A stretch of 38,067 nucleotides of DNA from DATKDU01 sp035512595. Lineage in GTDB: Bacteria; Planctomycetota; Planctomycetia; Pirellulales; Pirellulaceae. Each line of letters opens with the position of its first letter. Position 1 is the stretch's first letter. The translations under genes and the position numbers were made by a program. The notes beneath the pieces were generated by a model. It saw nothing but the letters and a program-made list of their open reading frames with translations, ran no database searches and was not told the DNA's origin. Of this stretch, positions 1 to 7,648 are shown one piece after another. Location of the stretch: NCBI GenBank assembly GCA_035512595.1, contig DATKDU010000371.1:1-38067 (forward strand), written 5' to 3'.

Positions 1-119
1 AGGGGAATTCGTCGCAACGACAGTCACATCAGGCCATGCGCCGCGAGAAACATCAAGCGCGGCAGGCCAGTTCGCCGGGGGCGAACAAGCGCTTCCAATC
101 TTGCCTAGCGTTCCTAAGC

Positions 120-138
120 TCGGACCTTGGAGGTCCGA
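120..138 (+). promoter_or_regulatory. Hairpin overlapping the ribosome binding site of the 142-375 gene
   Basis: A 7-bp stem (tcggacc / ggtccga) with a 5-nt loop lies just before the ATG at 142. The Shine-Dalgarno sequence GGAGG (129-133) is half in the loop and half in the 3' arm. Folding could reduce access to the site. Whether it regulates anything is inference; a 7-bp stem can occur by chance. Confidence 0.3.
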
Positions 139-141
139 CCG

Positions 142-375
142 ATGCAAACGCAGCTCTCGATTCTCAAAGCCCACATGGAACGCGGCGATCACGCAGCCGC
201 GATTCGCCTCGCCTCCGGCTGGGCTCGCCTGGGCGACGCCAAGACGGCCATCAGGCGTGCGGCAGCGGCCCTAACGACGCCTGACACGTACCGAGCGTTG
301 GGCTACGACCCGGACGCACTTGTGGCCGAGGCCGCCCGTGCGATCCGCGAGCGGTATGGGTTGCGATCCAAATAA
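142..375 (+). CDS. Small phage/integrative-element-type hypothetical protein
   Basis: Encodes 77 residues. The start is the ATG at 142 because GGAGG (129-133) lies 8 nt upstream; a TTG in frame at 127 is less likely. The protein is helical and soluble, with no signal peptide or membrane segment. It has the look of short cargo proteins seen near the ends of prophages: an N-terminal helix, a basic middle (around KTAIRRAAAAL), and a C-terminal end around IRERYGL. A rho-independent terminator follows at 465-497, then a tRNA-Lys 3' fragment at 510-554, which fits the last gene of an integrated element. Function is unknown, and the phage link rests on recognition plus context. Confidence 0.6.
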   Translation: MQTQLSILKAHMERGDHAAAIRLASGWARLGDAKTAIRRAAAALTTPDTYRALGYDPDALVAEAARAIRERYGLRSK

Positions 376-464
376 AGGCGACATGCCATACGCCCGATAC
401 GCCCGCAATGCCCGCCAAACATCCCCCTTCATCGCCCTCTGCGACGGGTCCAAATCGCTAAAAT

Positions 465-497
465 CTTCGGGATTTTCGATATTCCCGAAGTTTTTTT
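465..497 (+). terminator. Rho-independent terminator after the phage-type gene
   Basis: An 8-bp stem (cttcggga / tcccgaag), a 10-nt loop and a run of seven T on the plus strand. It lies 90 nt past the stop codon at 375 and just before the tRNA fragment, as expected for the end of an integrated element's transcript. Confidence 0.8.
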
Positions 498-509
498 GAA
501 CCCGTTTTC

Positions 510-554
510 CGACTTTTAATCCGTAGGTCTCGGGTTCGAGCCCCGACAGGCTCA
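510..554 (+). other. 3' half of a tRNA-Lys(TTT) gene, probable attachment-site scar
   Basis: The stretch carries a tRNA anticodon loop (CTTTTAA, anticodon TTT), the 3' anticodon strand TCCGT, a 5-nt variable region, a perfect T arm (tcggg-ttcgagc-cccga), a 3' acceptor strand caggctc and discriminator A. No matching 5' half (expected to begin gagcctg, then a D arm) lies upstream. The base at position 29 of the anticodon stem also fails to pair. This is what is left at one end when an element integrates into a tRNA gene and restores the gene at its other end. The complete tRNA and the integrase would then lie left of this window. A relic of an element now lost is the alternative. Confidence 0.75.
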
Positions 555-608
555 CTGTGGTAAGTCCCATTGCGGCAGTCGATTGCGCCGCGAAGGGCAA
601 GAAACGAA

Positions 609-637
609 AAACGGGCCGGAGGAAATCCGGCCCGTTT
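609..637 (-). terminator. Rho-independent terminator of the exported protein gene at 661-1155
   Basis: A perfect 12-bp stem (609-620 with 626-637) with loop ggaaa. Read on the minus strand the hairpin ends in a run of T (TTTTTCGTTTC). It starts 23 nt beyond the stop codon at 661. Confidence 0.85.
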
Positions 638-660
638 GTGTTCGCCATTAAAATCGGGAA

Positions 661-1155
661 TTACTGGTTCTTCTTTTTCTTCCCCTTGGTTTTCAAGCCG
701 ATCGAAGATTCCTGCTCGTCGCTCAGCACCTCGGCTAATGCCGATCGCAAGGCGGCAGTGGCTTCGTCCAACTCTTTTTGGGCCGCGTCGAAGGCCTTCT
801 TCTGATCGTCGGTGAGCTTCATGGCGGCCAGGGCCTCGGCCTGGGCTTCCTTCCCCTTCTTGCCAGCGGCTTTGGCGGCCTTCTGGGCTTCCTGGCGAGC
901 CCGGCGCTGTTCCTGCGTCAAGGACGCATTGAGCTTCTGATTGGCGGCAGTGAGCTTGGGCTCGTGCTCCTTCTTGATGGCCGCGATCTTTTCCTTCTGC
1001 TCGGCAGTCAGGTCGGTCAGGCTATCGACCTTCTTCAGCAAGCCGGCGGCCGGGTTGCCGCCTTTTCTCTTGCCCCCCTTGTTGTCCTGGGCGAACGCCA
1101 GGCCGATCATGCCAATCAGGGTCAACACCATCAATGCTTTCACAAAAGTCTTCAT
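661..1155 (-). CDS. Exported Lys/Ala-rich helical protein with LTXXQ/Spy-like motifs
   Basis: Encodes 164 residues. The start is the ATG at 1155, preceded by GGAG at 10 nt; the reading frame stays open further upstream, but only this start gives a signal peptide (MKTFVKALMVL...GLAFA, cleavage before QD). The mature part is charged and helical. It has two LT-x-x-Q type motifs (LTAEQKEKI near residue 47 and LTDDQKKAF near residue 113), which recall the Spy/CpxP class of periplasmic proteins, and a Lys-rich C-terminus. The gene stands alone, with its own terminator at 609-637. A periplasmic chaperone or envelope-stress role is inference from the motifs; identity beyond that is not clear. Confidence 0.75.
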   Translation of the reverse strand: MKTFVKALMVLTLIGMIGLAFAQDNKGGKRKGGNPAAGLLKKVDSLTDLTAEQKEKIAAIKKEHEPKLTAANQKLNASLTQEQRRARQEAQKAAKAAGKKGKEAQAEALAAMKLTDDQKKAFDAAQKELDEATAALRSALAEVLSDEQESSIGLKTKGKKKKNQ

Positions 1156-1274
1156 CGAAAGAGTACTCCGGAGGAGAGGACAGGGAGCGGAATCATGTGC
1201 GGCGGCGTGAACAGCCGCCGCAGAATCTGGACACAATCAGCCCGATGATCCGCTGCCATGCCGACCCTGCGGGC

Positions 1275-1311
1275 GCGGCGGCCAGCGGTCCTGAGAAACC
1301 GCTGCCGCCGC
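1275..1311 (-). terminator. Strong GC hairpin at the 3' end of the sigma-factor operon
   Basis: A 14-bp stem with one bulged base (gcggcggccagcggt / accgctgccgccgc) and an 8-nt loop lies 15 nt past the DUF1501 stop codon. There is no T tract, so it may be a weak terminator or a hairpin that protects the RNA 3' end. Confidence 0.45.
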
Positions 1312-1326
1312 CTGGTTGCTATGCTC

Positions 1327-2631
1327 TCACGCGAGCAGTTTGTCAATCACCGTGCCGTCGCGGACGATCATGATCGGGCGGCCGGTGTTGGTGTGGTATT
1401 CCTTGGTGTGGTCGATGCCCAGAGCGTGATAGAACGTCGCGGCCACCGAATCGGGGGTAAAGCCCTCGTGCTTCGGCGCCGAAGCGGTCTCGTCGCTCTC
1501 GCCGAGCACCTGGCCACCCTTGATGCCGCCGCCGGCGAGAACCATGAACATGCAGCGCGGATAGTGGTCGCGGCCCCCTTCGGCACTGCGGGCGTTGATC
1601 TTCGGCGTGCGTCCGAACTCGCCGGTCATGAAGATCACGGTGCTCTCGAGCAGCCCCTTCTGTTCGAGGCCGTTGAGCAAGGCCGACAGGCCCGTGTCGA
1701 GCGGCGGCAAGAGCCGCGTGCTGAGGCGGGTCCAGTTGTCCTGGTGCGTGTCCCACCCGCCGAGCGAGACGGTGACGAACTTGACGCCCGACTCGACCAG
1801 CCGCGTGGCCAAGAGACAACTCTGGCCGAACGCGTCTTCGCCGTACGGCTTGGCGAAGGTCGGGTCTTCCTTGCTGATGTCGAACGCGTCGCGGGCCCGC
1901 TTGCTGGTGATGATGGCGTGGGCCTGCTCGCTGAAGCGGTCGAGGCCGGTCAGAAGCTGGCTTTCCTTCTCGACCGCCGCAAACGTCTTGTCGAGGTCCG
2001 CCAGCAGGTTGTGCCGCCGCTCTACCTCGTCAATCGTCAGGCCATTGCCCAGGGAAATGCCGCGGACATTGAACGGCTGTCCGGGGCGCGGGGCCGCTGT
2101 GGTGTTGAGCGGAGCGTACTGCACGCCCAAGAAGCCGGGGCGTTGGGCGCTGTTGGGGATCGCCACGAACGGCGGCAGGTCCTTGGGAAGCGAGTCGAGG
2201 CTCTCGCGGGTCACCACCGCCCCGTATCCGGGATATTCCAGCGACGGGATCGGCCGGTTGCCCGAGTTGACGTATTCGGTGCCCAACTCGTGAGCGCCCA
2301 GGGTGTGCGTCACGCCGCGGAGGATCGTGTACTTGTCCGCGCACTGCGCCAGCTTCGGCAGGTGCTCGCTGATCTCGATTCCCTCGACGTTCGTTTTGAT
2401 GGGATTGAACTTGCCGCGGTACTCGGCCGGTGCATCGGGCTTCAGGTCGAACGTGTCCATGTGGGACGGTCCGCCCTGCAAGTTGATGAAAATCGCGCTC
2501 TTGGCCTTGACGGCTTTTGCCTCACCGGCCTGCGCCATGCGAAGGTAACCGGCCAGGGTCAGTCCCCCGATCGCGCCGACGCGAAGAAAGTCACGACGAC
2601 GAATGCCGTCACATGTGCGAGAGAGAGCCAT
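1327..2631 (-). CDS. DUF1501 family Tat-exported protein
   Basis: Encodes 434 residues, the usual length for the family. The N-terminus has a twin-arginine signal (RRRDFLRVGAIGG near residues 11-23), so it is probably exported folded. The sulfatase/alkaline-phosphatase-like DUF1501 features are visible: a GGPSHMDTFD block near residue 53, a GGWDTHQDN block in the middle, TGEFGRTP near residue 335 and GGRDHYPR soon after, all plausible metal or active-site loops. It is the last gene of the minus-strand operon, separated by a 24-bp inverted repeat from the DUF1549/DUF1553 gene upstream. Such pairs are abundant in planctomycetes; their biochemical role is not established. Start at the ATG at 2631. 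Confidence 0.9.
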   Translation of the reverse strand: MALSRTCDGIRRRDFLRVGAIGGLTLAGYLRMAQAGEAKAVKAKSAIFINLQGGPSHMDTFDLKPDAPAEYRGKFNPIKTNVEGIEISEHLPKLAQCADKYTILRGVTHTLGAHELGTEYVNSGNRPIPSLEYPGYGAVVTRESLDSLPKDLPPFVAIPNSAQRPGFLGVQYAPLNTTAAPRPGQPFNVRGISLGNGLTIDEVERRHNLLADLDKTFAAVEKESQLLTGLDRFSEQAHAIITSKRARDAFDISKEDPTFAKPYGEDAFGQSCLLATRLVESGVKFVTVSLGGWDTHQDNWTRLSTRLLPPLDTGLSALLNGLEQKGLLESTVIFMTGEFGRTPKINARSAEGGRDHYPRCMFMVLAGGGIKGGQVLGESDETASAPKHEGFTPDSVAATFYHALGIDHTKEYHTNTGRPIMIVRDGTVIDKLLA

Positions 2632-2687
2632 TTAGAAACTCCTTGGACTGGAAGGGATCAGTTTGGGTTGTTTTCCAACGTCTTTTT

Positions 2688-2743
2688 TAGGACGGCCTTT
2701 CCAGGCCGTCCTCGAATCTGGACGGCCTGGAAAGGCCGTCCTA
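2688..2743. repeat. 24-bp perfect inverted repeat between DUF1549 and DUF1501 genes
   Basis: Arms 2688-2711 and 2720-2743 match over 24 bp with an 8-nt loop. Each arm is itself a near palindrome (ggacggcct-ttcc-aggccgtcc). Related units appear at 9519-9573 and 19916-19940, so this is a dispersed family (core TAGGAC-R-GG). It lies inside an operon, so it could lower expression of the last gene or set an RNA end. Confidence 0.85.
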
Positions 2744-2756
2744 CGCGAAGCCGGAA

Positions 2757-5456
2757 CTAGTGGTTGACGATGAATTCCTTGGTGTTGAGGAGCGTCCACA
2801 ACAGCCCCTTGGCGCCTTCCACCGGATTGGGGGACGAAGCCAGGAACTGGTGGCAGCGGTCCATTTCCTCGGGTGTCGGATAACGGCTGAGAGTCCGCAG
2901 GTACGCCTGCTTGACAATGCCGGCGGTGACTTCCGGCGACAGGGGCTCGCTGGGCTTGGTCTCCTCCGGCTTCTTCTCCGGTTGAAGCTGAGCCAGACGC
3001 TCCTCGATCCGCTGCACTTGATCTTCGTCGCCGCTGTCCTTGGCCCGCTTGAGCCGCTGCTCGAGCTGGGCGATGTCGCGCCGACGGTTGCGCTCGTTTT
3101 GCTGCGGCGGGTTGGCTTCGGTTCCAATGCCGCGAATCTGCCGCGAGAGCTGATCGATCCAGGTGTCGCGGCCGCCGTTGATCGACGCCAGGACCTGGAA
3201 GTCGTTCTGCAGGAAGACCGTTTGCAGCAGGCTGGCCTCCAACGAGCGGTCGCAGTCGCAGTTGCTCTCGCGAATGCTGCGGCCGAAGACCGTGAGGGCA
3301 AAGCCGGTTTGTCCCTGTGGGCCGCGGGCGCTGGCTCCGGGAATGCCGATGGCGCGGGTCTTCACGTCGGCAAGCATCGTGGCCGCTTTCGCGTCGGAGG
3401 CGGTCGCCATCTGGATGGCGTCGTAAGCCACTTCCGCCGGCAGCCGCCGGGGAACGCTGCGGCTGAAATTCCGCTCGTCCTTGGCATTGGTCTCGTTGGG
3501 CTGCCACGACAATTGATAGGTGCGGCTGTTGAGGATCTCGCGATGGACCCACTTCATGTCGAATCCGCTCTCGATGAACCCCTGGGCAAGGTAGTCCAGC
3601 AGCGGCTTGTTGCTCGGCGGGTTGGCCAGGCTCATGTCATCCGCCGGCTGGACGATGCCGACGTTGAAATAGCTGGCCCAGACGCGGTTGACAAAGGAAG
3701 GCGCGAAGTACGGATTGTCCTTGGACCGCAACCAGTCCATGAGCAGCTTGCGGGGGTCGTCGGTCTGCGTCAGATCGAGAGTCTCGCCGCCGAGAACGCG
3801 GGCCGTCGAGACGGGCATCGCCTGGTTGCGGCGATTGTTGTTCGGCCGGCGGTTGGGATTTCCCGGCGGTCGCTGATTGACATAGACCTCCGGGAACGGA
3901 ATGGTCTTCCCTTCCTTGAGCATGTTGCGGAGCTGGTTGCGGACCTCGTTGCCGTTCATTCGCATCCCCTGCTCAATGCCGAGGGCGGCGAGCATCTCGC
4001 GATACTGCTGCTGCGATTCCTGATCGCGAGCGCCGGTCACGCCGACGGTAACGCTGGGGAAGAAGCCCTTGAAGGCGTCGAAGTCGGCCTTCGACCACTG
4101 ATCGAAGGGGTGCTTATGGCACTGGGCGCACTGGATGCGCATGCCCAGGAATGTGTAGGCGAAGCCGATGGCCCGTTCCTCGGGCTGGCGGAGGTTCTGG
4201 CGGGCCCAGAAATAGGGCATCGTGGGGCGATCGGCGAACTTTTTCTCCGAATCGGGCTTGTATAGCTCGCTCATCTCCTGGCAGTACTCGGCATACGACT
4301 GCCCGTCGCGGCGGCTTTTGCTGACGATGACCCCTTCGGCAATCTGGTCGTAGGGCGTATTCTCTGCGACCCGTTTGTAGATCCAGTCGTACCAGCCTTG
4401 CGTGGCAGCCCCTTGCACGCCGATCTGATTCACCTGGTTGAGCTGCCGGTCGTTGTTGCCGGTGTAGTCGTTGAGCTTCGTCGTCCACCAGGCGACATAG
4501 GCCGGGGTCTCGAGCAACTCCTCGATCTTGGCCCGCCGCTTGTCGGAGGATGGATCAGCCAAAAAGGCTTCGACCTCGGCCGCCGTCGGCAGCGTGCCGG
4601 TCACGTCGAGATAGACGCGGCGAAGAAACTCGGCATCGGTGCAAAGATCGGACTGCACCACGCCGAGCTTCTTGAGCTTGTCGAGAACCAGCTCATCGAC
4701 CTGGTTGTTGGTCGCAAGCTGCGGGTAGTTCTCGCCGTACTTGTCGGACACCGGGCGAATGACTGGCACGGGGACTACGGCATTGTCGTAGAACACCACG
4801 AGGTGCGTATCGCCCGGATCGGTCGCGGTTACGAAACCGGTTTCGGTGATCTTGGCGACCTGCTCGCTGTTGCTCTGAAAACGGCACAGCGGGGTGACGT
4901 CTTCGCGAGTGCCATCCGGCCAGACGGCAACGGCCTTGAGCTGCACCGTCTCGCCGCTGGCGGCGAACTGGATCTCGGGCGGCGTCACTTCCAGGCGGAC
5001 GAGCTTCTGGTGTTCCTCGTCTGCGTATTTCGCGCCGGCTTCAATCCAGCGGCGAAAGACGTGGTACTGCCACGTGTCCTTCTTGTACCGCTCGCCCCCC
5101 TCGTGCATGTCGGCATCGGTCGGCTTGACAAGGATCAGGCTTTCCAGCGGGTTCTTGGGGTCAACCCGCGGGCTGTCCTGCTTGAGCAGGGCATCGTGAT
5201 CGGCCTTGAAGTCGTAACCGAACAGCGAGAGCTGAAAGCCGCCGCGCCCCTGGAACGAGCCGTGGCAACTGCGGCCGTTGCACCCCAGCCGGCCAAACAG
5301 CGGGGAGACGTGCCGCTGGAAGCTGGGGTCTTCCTGCACGTCGGCATTGGCAAATCGCTGGGTGATGGGGGCAAGCTCGGGCGCTTCTTCACCCCAGGCG
5401 ATGCCGACCGCGGCAATCGCCAGCAGACTGAACAGGGCATGAATTCCGATCCGCAT
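2757..5456 (-). CDS. Exported DUF1549/DUF1553 protein with cytochrome-like and Ig-like domains
   Basis: Encodes 899 residues. The ATG at 5456 is chosen because GGAGG lies 6 nt upstream; the frame stays open to 5516. Order of parts: signal peptide (to about residue 22), a haem-binding-like CX4CH motif (CNGRSCHG, C59/C64/H65), a bacterial Ig-like (Big_2-type) domain near residues 150-235, DUF1549 from about 255 to 490 with a second haem-like motif CAQCHKH near residue 445, DUF1553 from about 550 to 700 and again at the C-terminus, and a charged coiled-coil stretch near 770-840. These proteins sit with DUF1501 partners in planctomycetes. Electron transfer or polymer breakdown in the periplasm has been suggested, not proved. 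It lies 69 nt downstream of the coiled-coil gene in the same operon. Confidence 0.9.
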   Translation of the reverse strand: MRIGIHALFSLLAIAAVGIAWGEEAPELAPITQRFANADVQEDPSFQRHVSPLFGRLGCNGRSCHGSFQGRGGFQLSLFGYDFKADHDALLKQDSPRVDPKNPLESLILVKPTDADMHEGGERYKKDTWQYHVFRRWIEAGAKYADEEHQKLVRLEVTPPEIQFAASGETVQLKAVAVWPDGTREDVTPLCRFQSNSEQVAKITETGFVTATDPGDTHLVVFYDNAVVPVPVIRPVSDKYGENYPQLATNNQVDELVLDKLKKLGVVQSDLCTDAEFLRRVYLDVTGTLPTAAEVEAFLADPSSDKRRAKIEELLETPAYVAWWTTKLNDYTGNNDRQLNQVNQIGVQGAATQGWYDWIYKRVAENTPYDQIAEGVIVSKSRRDGQSYAEYCQEMSELYKPDSEKKFADRPTMPYFWARQNLRQPEERAIGFAYTFLGMRIQCAQCHKHPFDQWSKADFDAFKGFFPSVTVGVTGARDQESQQQYREMLAALGIEQGMRMNGNEVRNQLRNMLKEGKTIPFPEVYVNQRPPGNPNRRPNNNRRNQAMPVSTARVLGGETLDLTQTDDPRKLLMDWLRSKDNPYFAPSFVNRVWASYFNVGIVQPADDMSLANPPSNKPLLDYLAQGFIESGFDMKWVHREILNSRTYQLSWQPNETNAKDERNFSRSVPRRLPAEVAYDAIQMATASDAKAATMLADVKTRAIGIPGASARGPQGQTGFALTVFGRSIRESNCDCDRSLEASLLQTVFLQNDFQVLASINGGRDTWIDQLSRQIRGIGTEANPPQQNERNRRRDIAQLEQRLKRAKDSGDEDQVQRIEERLAQLQPEKKPEETKPSEPLSPEVTAGIVKQAYLRTLSRYPTPEEMDRCHQFLASSPNPVEGAKGLLWTLLNTKEFIVNH

Positions 5457-5525
5457 GATCATCCTCCGGAGGGGGAATCCTTCAGATCCTGGTCGCCGCC
5501 CCGGAGGGCAGCGCACGAAGATGAC

Positions 5526-6230
5526 TTAAGGCTGGTTGCTCGAATTGGGTTTGGCTTTCGCCGGCTCGCTGACCGTGGACTTATTCTTGGCGGCATTGGG
5601 GCGTTTGGTCCCCGTTTTGCCGGTAACTTTGCTCTTGGTCTTGGACGCCTGGGCTGACTTCAGGAGCAAATCAAGCTGCCGCTCGATGTGTTTTTCGCGA
5701 TCGGACTCGACTTTGGCGATCTCCCCTTCGACTCTCTTGAGCCGCTCCTGGGCTCGCTCGCGCTCCAGCGTGAGCATCTCGGCCCGCAGGTCCAACTGCT
5801 CATTGAGCAGCTCGCGGAGCCGGCTGCGGATCTCGTCGCTGCTGGCCATCACCATCTGCGCGGCCAGAAGCTGAATCTGCGAGCGGAGGGTCCAACTCTT
5901 GAGCTCCAGCTCGAACAGCCGCGGATCGCGCTCCTTGAGGTTGGCCAGCCGCTCGGAGGCCTGATAGATGTCGCGAATCGCCTTTTCGTATTCCTTGGGT
6001 CGGCTCGACTTCAAAGCAGCGAGCAGGTCCTTGAGCGCCGGATGATTCCGCTCGACGAAGGTCATCACGGCCGATTCGCGCTCCGGCGTGACCGCCATCG
6101 GCGGTCGGGCATCGCGCGCCCCACGCCTGGCCTCATTCGCAGGAGTGTCTTGCGCCGCAAGCTGACCCAGCGGGGCCAGCAGAAGCACAACGAAGACCAA
6201 TCGCAGCAACATGTCCAATCTCCGCGGCAT
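5526..6230 (-). CDS. Exported coiled-coil protein of the ECF operon
   Basis: Encodes 234 residues from the ATG at 6230. An ATG at 6212 has a better ribosome site (GGAG, 7 nt spacing) and would give a 228-residue protein starting right at the signal peptide (MLLRLVFVVLLLAPLGQLAAQ). The mature protein is almost wholly charged alpha-helix (about residues 50-200, many E/R/K/L heptads), followed by a Lys/Ser/Pro-rich tail. No enzyme motif is seen. It begins 8 nt after the anti-sigma stop codon, so the two are coupled. Position between the anti-sigma factor and the DUF1549 protein suggests a periplasmic scaffold or sensor part; this is inference. Confidence 0.8.
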   Translation of the reverse strand: MPRRLDMLLRLVFVVLLLAPLGQLAAQDTPANEARRGARDARPPMAVTPERESAVMTFVERNHPALKDLLAALKSSRPKEYEKAIRDIYQASERLANLKERDPRLFELELKSWTLRSQIQLLAAQMVMASSDEIRSRLRELLNEQLDLRAEMLTLERERAQERLKRVEGEIAKVESDREKHIERQLDLLLKSAQASKTKSKVTGKTGTKRPNAAKNKSTVSEPAKAKPNSSNQP

Positions 6231-6238
6231 TCTTTCGC

Positions 6239-6796
6239 CTACGACTCGTCGTGCGTGGAAGGGCCGTCAAGTTCGGGTGCACTGGCTGCCTGGTTGAATA
6301 CCGCGGCAGTGATCCAGGAGGGGAGCGATTCTTCGGAGGAAAAATCGGCCTCCATTACCGGCGGCAAATCCAGGGGCTCGGTATACACGATCTGCCGCAC
6401 TTCGTCCCGCGTCTGGCTCCAGACTTCGGCTAATCGGCCTCGGTCGGCGGGTGGGGGCGCGAACCACCCGGAAATCGACTGCCAACCAAGGGCGGCGGCA
6501 ACCAGCACCAGGGCCGCCGAAGCGCCGACGCTCATCCACGCCAGGCGGCGCGGCCAAGTCGTGCGGCGAGTGATCGAGGCTGGAATAGGACGCTCGCGAT
6601 CGCACGTTTCGGCCAGTGCGACCGCCTGCACCAGCTCCACCGCACGGGCCACCGCTTCGCAAGCGGTCTGGTCATCGGCCAGGCGGCTTTCAAACGACGC
6701 TTGTTCGTCGGCGGATAGCTCGTTGGCGACGTAGCAAAACGCCAGCCAATCGAGGTCGCCTGTGTTCAGTTGATTGTCGGTCGTCTGCATCTTCAT
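6239..6796 (-). CDS. Membrane anti-sigma factor
   Basis: Encodes 185 residues. The N-terminal cytoplasmic part (about 1-80) is acidic and helical, with the pattern of a zinc-less anti-sigma domain (LAFCYVANELSADEQASFE). It is followed by one membrane helix near residues 85-108 (RLAWMSVGASAALVLVAAAL) and a short periplasmic tail. It starts 6 nt after the ECF sigma stop codon with an AAGG ribosome site, the standard sigma/anti-sigma arrangement. It is expected to hold the sigma factor at the membrane until a signal arrives. The assignment rests mainly on position and topology because anti-sigma sequences diverge fast. Confidence 0.85.
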   Translation of the reverse strand: MKMQTTDNQLNTGDLDWLAFCYVANELSADEQASFESRLADDQTACEAVARAVELVQAVALAETCDRERPIPASITRRTTWPRRLAWMSVGASAALVLVAAALGWQSISGWFAPPPADRGRLAEVWSQTRDEVRQIVYTEPLDLPPVMEADFSSEESLPSWITAAVFNQAASAPELDGPSTHDES

Positions 6797-6802
6797 GCTG
6801 CC

Positions 6803-7351
6803 TTACTTTGATTCCTCGTCGGGGCGGGGGAGCCTCTTTCGCAGCTTCATCAGGGCCGTTCGCATCCGCGCTAGTGCCGTGCCCAGCGGAATGTTGAGCT
6901 CCTTGGCGATGACGGCGAACGACTTCTCCTCGTAAATCCGCATCCGCACGATCTGCCGTTCTGCGGGTCGCAAATTGGCCAGTTCGGCCTGCACACTCTG
7001 CACCGCCTCGAACCGGACGAGCCGATCCTCGGCAGTGGTCACATCCCCGTTGGCTTGCCAGGCAACCTCGCGAACTACCTTGTCTCCGACCGCTTCCCGC
7101 CGCCGCACGGCCATCGCCTCGTGATACGCCACGCGGAACAGCCAAGCTTTGCGGGTTTCCTCCCGCGTTTCATGCCCCCGTTCGACCAGGCGGGCGAACG
7201 TCGTTTGCAGCACGTCGGCCGCCAAGGCCGGATCGCGCACCAGACCCAGCAAAAAGCGGCGAAGCTCCTCGCCATGCGCCAGGTACAGGGCCGCCACGAT
7301 CGACGGATTCAGTTTTCCGTGGCCTTCCGATAAGGCGTCCGCGGCTGACAA
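6803..7351 (-). CDS. ECF RNA polymerase sigma factor
   Basis: Encodes 182 residues. The start is the TTG at 7351, supported by AGGAG 7 nt upstream. Region 2 runs from about residue 25 to 90 (LRRFLLGLVRDPALAADVLQTTF, then KAWLFRVAYHEAM). Region 4 runs from about 118 to 172 (LRPAERQIVRMRIYEEKSFAVIA, then the helix-turn-helix LNIPLGTALARMRTALMKLR). It heads a five-gene operon with its anti-sigma factor and the DUF1549/DUF1501 pair and so probably controls them. Many planctomycete ECF groups show this kind of linkage. The autoregulated promoter should lie in 7352-7450. Confidence 0.93.
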   Translation of the reverse strand: MSAADALSEGHGKLNPSIVAALYLAHGEELRRFLLGLVRDPALAADVLQTTFARLVERGHETREETRKAWLFRVAYHEAMAVRRREAVGDKVVREVAWQANGDVTTAEDRLVRFEAVQSVQAELANLRPAERQIVRMRIYEEKSFAVIAKELNIPLGTALARMRTALMKLRKRLPRPDEESK

Positions 7352-7648
7352 CGTCGCGCTCCTGCCGGCCTCGGCATTCAGCGGCTTACGAATTAGATGC
7401 GCGAGGGTGGGGATTTATTGGGGTGGATTCGGACAATCGCCGAATTTGGCAGTTGCACCGTAAGCCATTTCGGCGCAACGGTTTACACGATCCAGGCTGG
7501 CTCCTAGCGCTCTGTCAATTGGTCGGTATAATGCCCCTCTTTCCGTTTCGCAAGCCGCACTTACGCCCATTTGCTGCGTAGCTGATGGTAACGTGGGCGC
7601 GATGCTCGTGCATCTGCGACTGCTGGAATTCCTGGAAAACGCCCTGCG
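7352..7648. other. Intergenic region between divergent sigma-factor operon and ABC permease
   Basis: This 297-nt stretch has no convincing gene. It must carry the promoter of the ECF operon (minus) and that of the permease (plus). On the plus strand a perfect TATAAT occurs at 7527-7532, but no good -35 box stands 16-18 nt upstream. No ECF-type -35 box is clear on the minus strand. Confidence 0.5.

Noticed and set aside
271..648. 125-codon minus-strand open frame across the tRNA fragment
   Set aside because: Runs through a terminator and the tRNA remnant; no ribosome site and no recognisable product.
1258..2760. 500-codon plus-strand open frame
   Set aside because: Antisense to the DUF1501 gene; high GC keeps the opposite frame open. 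Product is Arg/Val-rich with no motif.
2760..4265. 501-codon plus-strand open frame
   Set aside because: Antisense shadow of the DUF1549/DUF1553 gene, with no ribosome site or domain.
4398..5657. 419-codon plus-strand open frame
   Set aside because: Antisense shadow of the 5' part of the same gene.
5688..6734. 348-codon plus-strand open frame
   Set aside because: Antisense across two well-supported minus-strand genes.
7527..7532. TATAAT as a firm promoter for the ABC permease
   Set aside because: No acceptable -35 box at 16-18 nt and no extended -10; recorded only as a note in the intergenic region.
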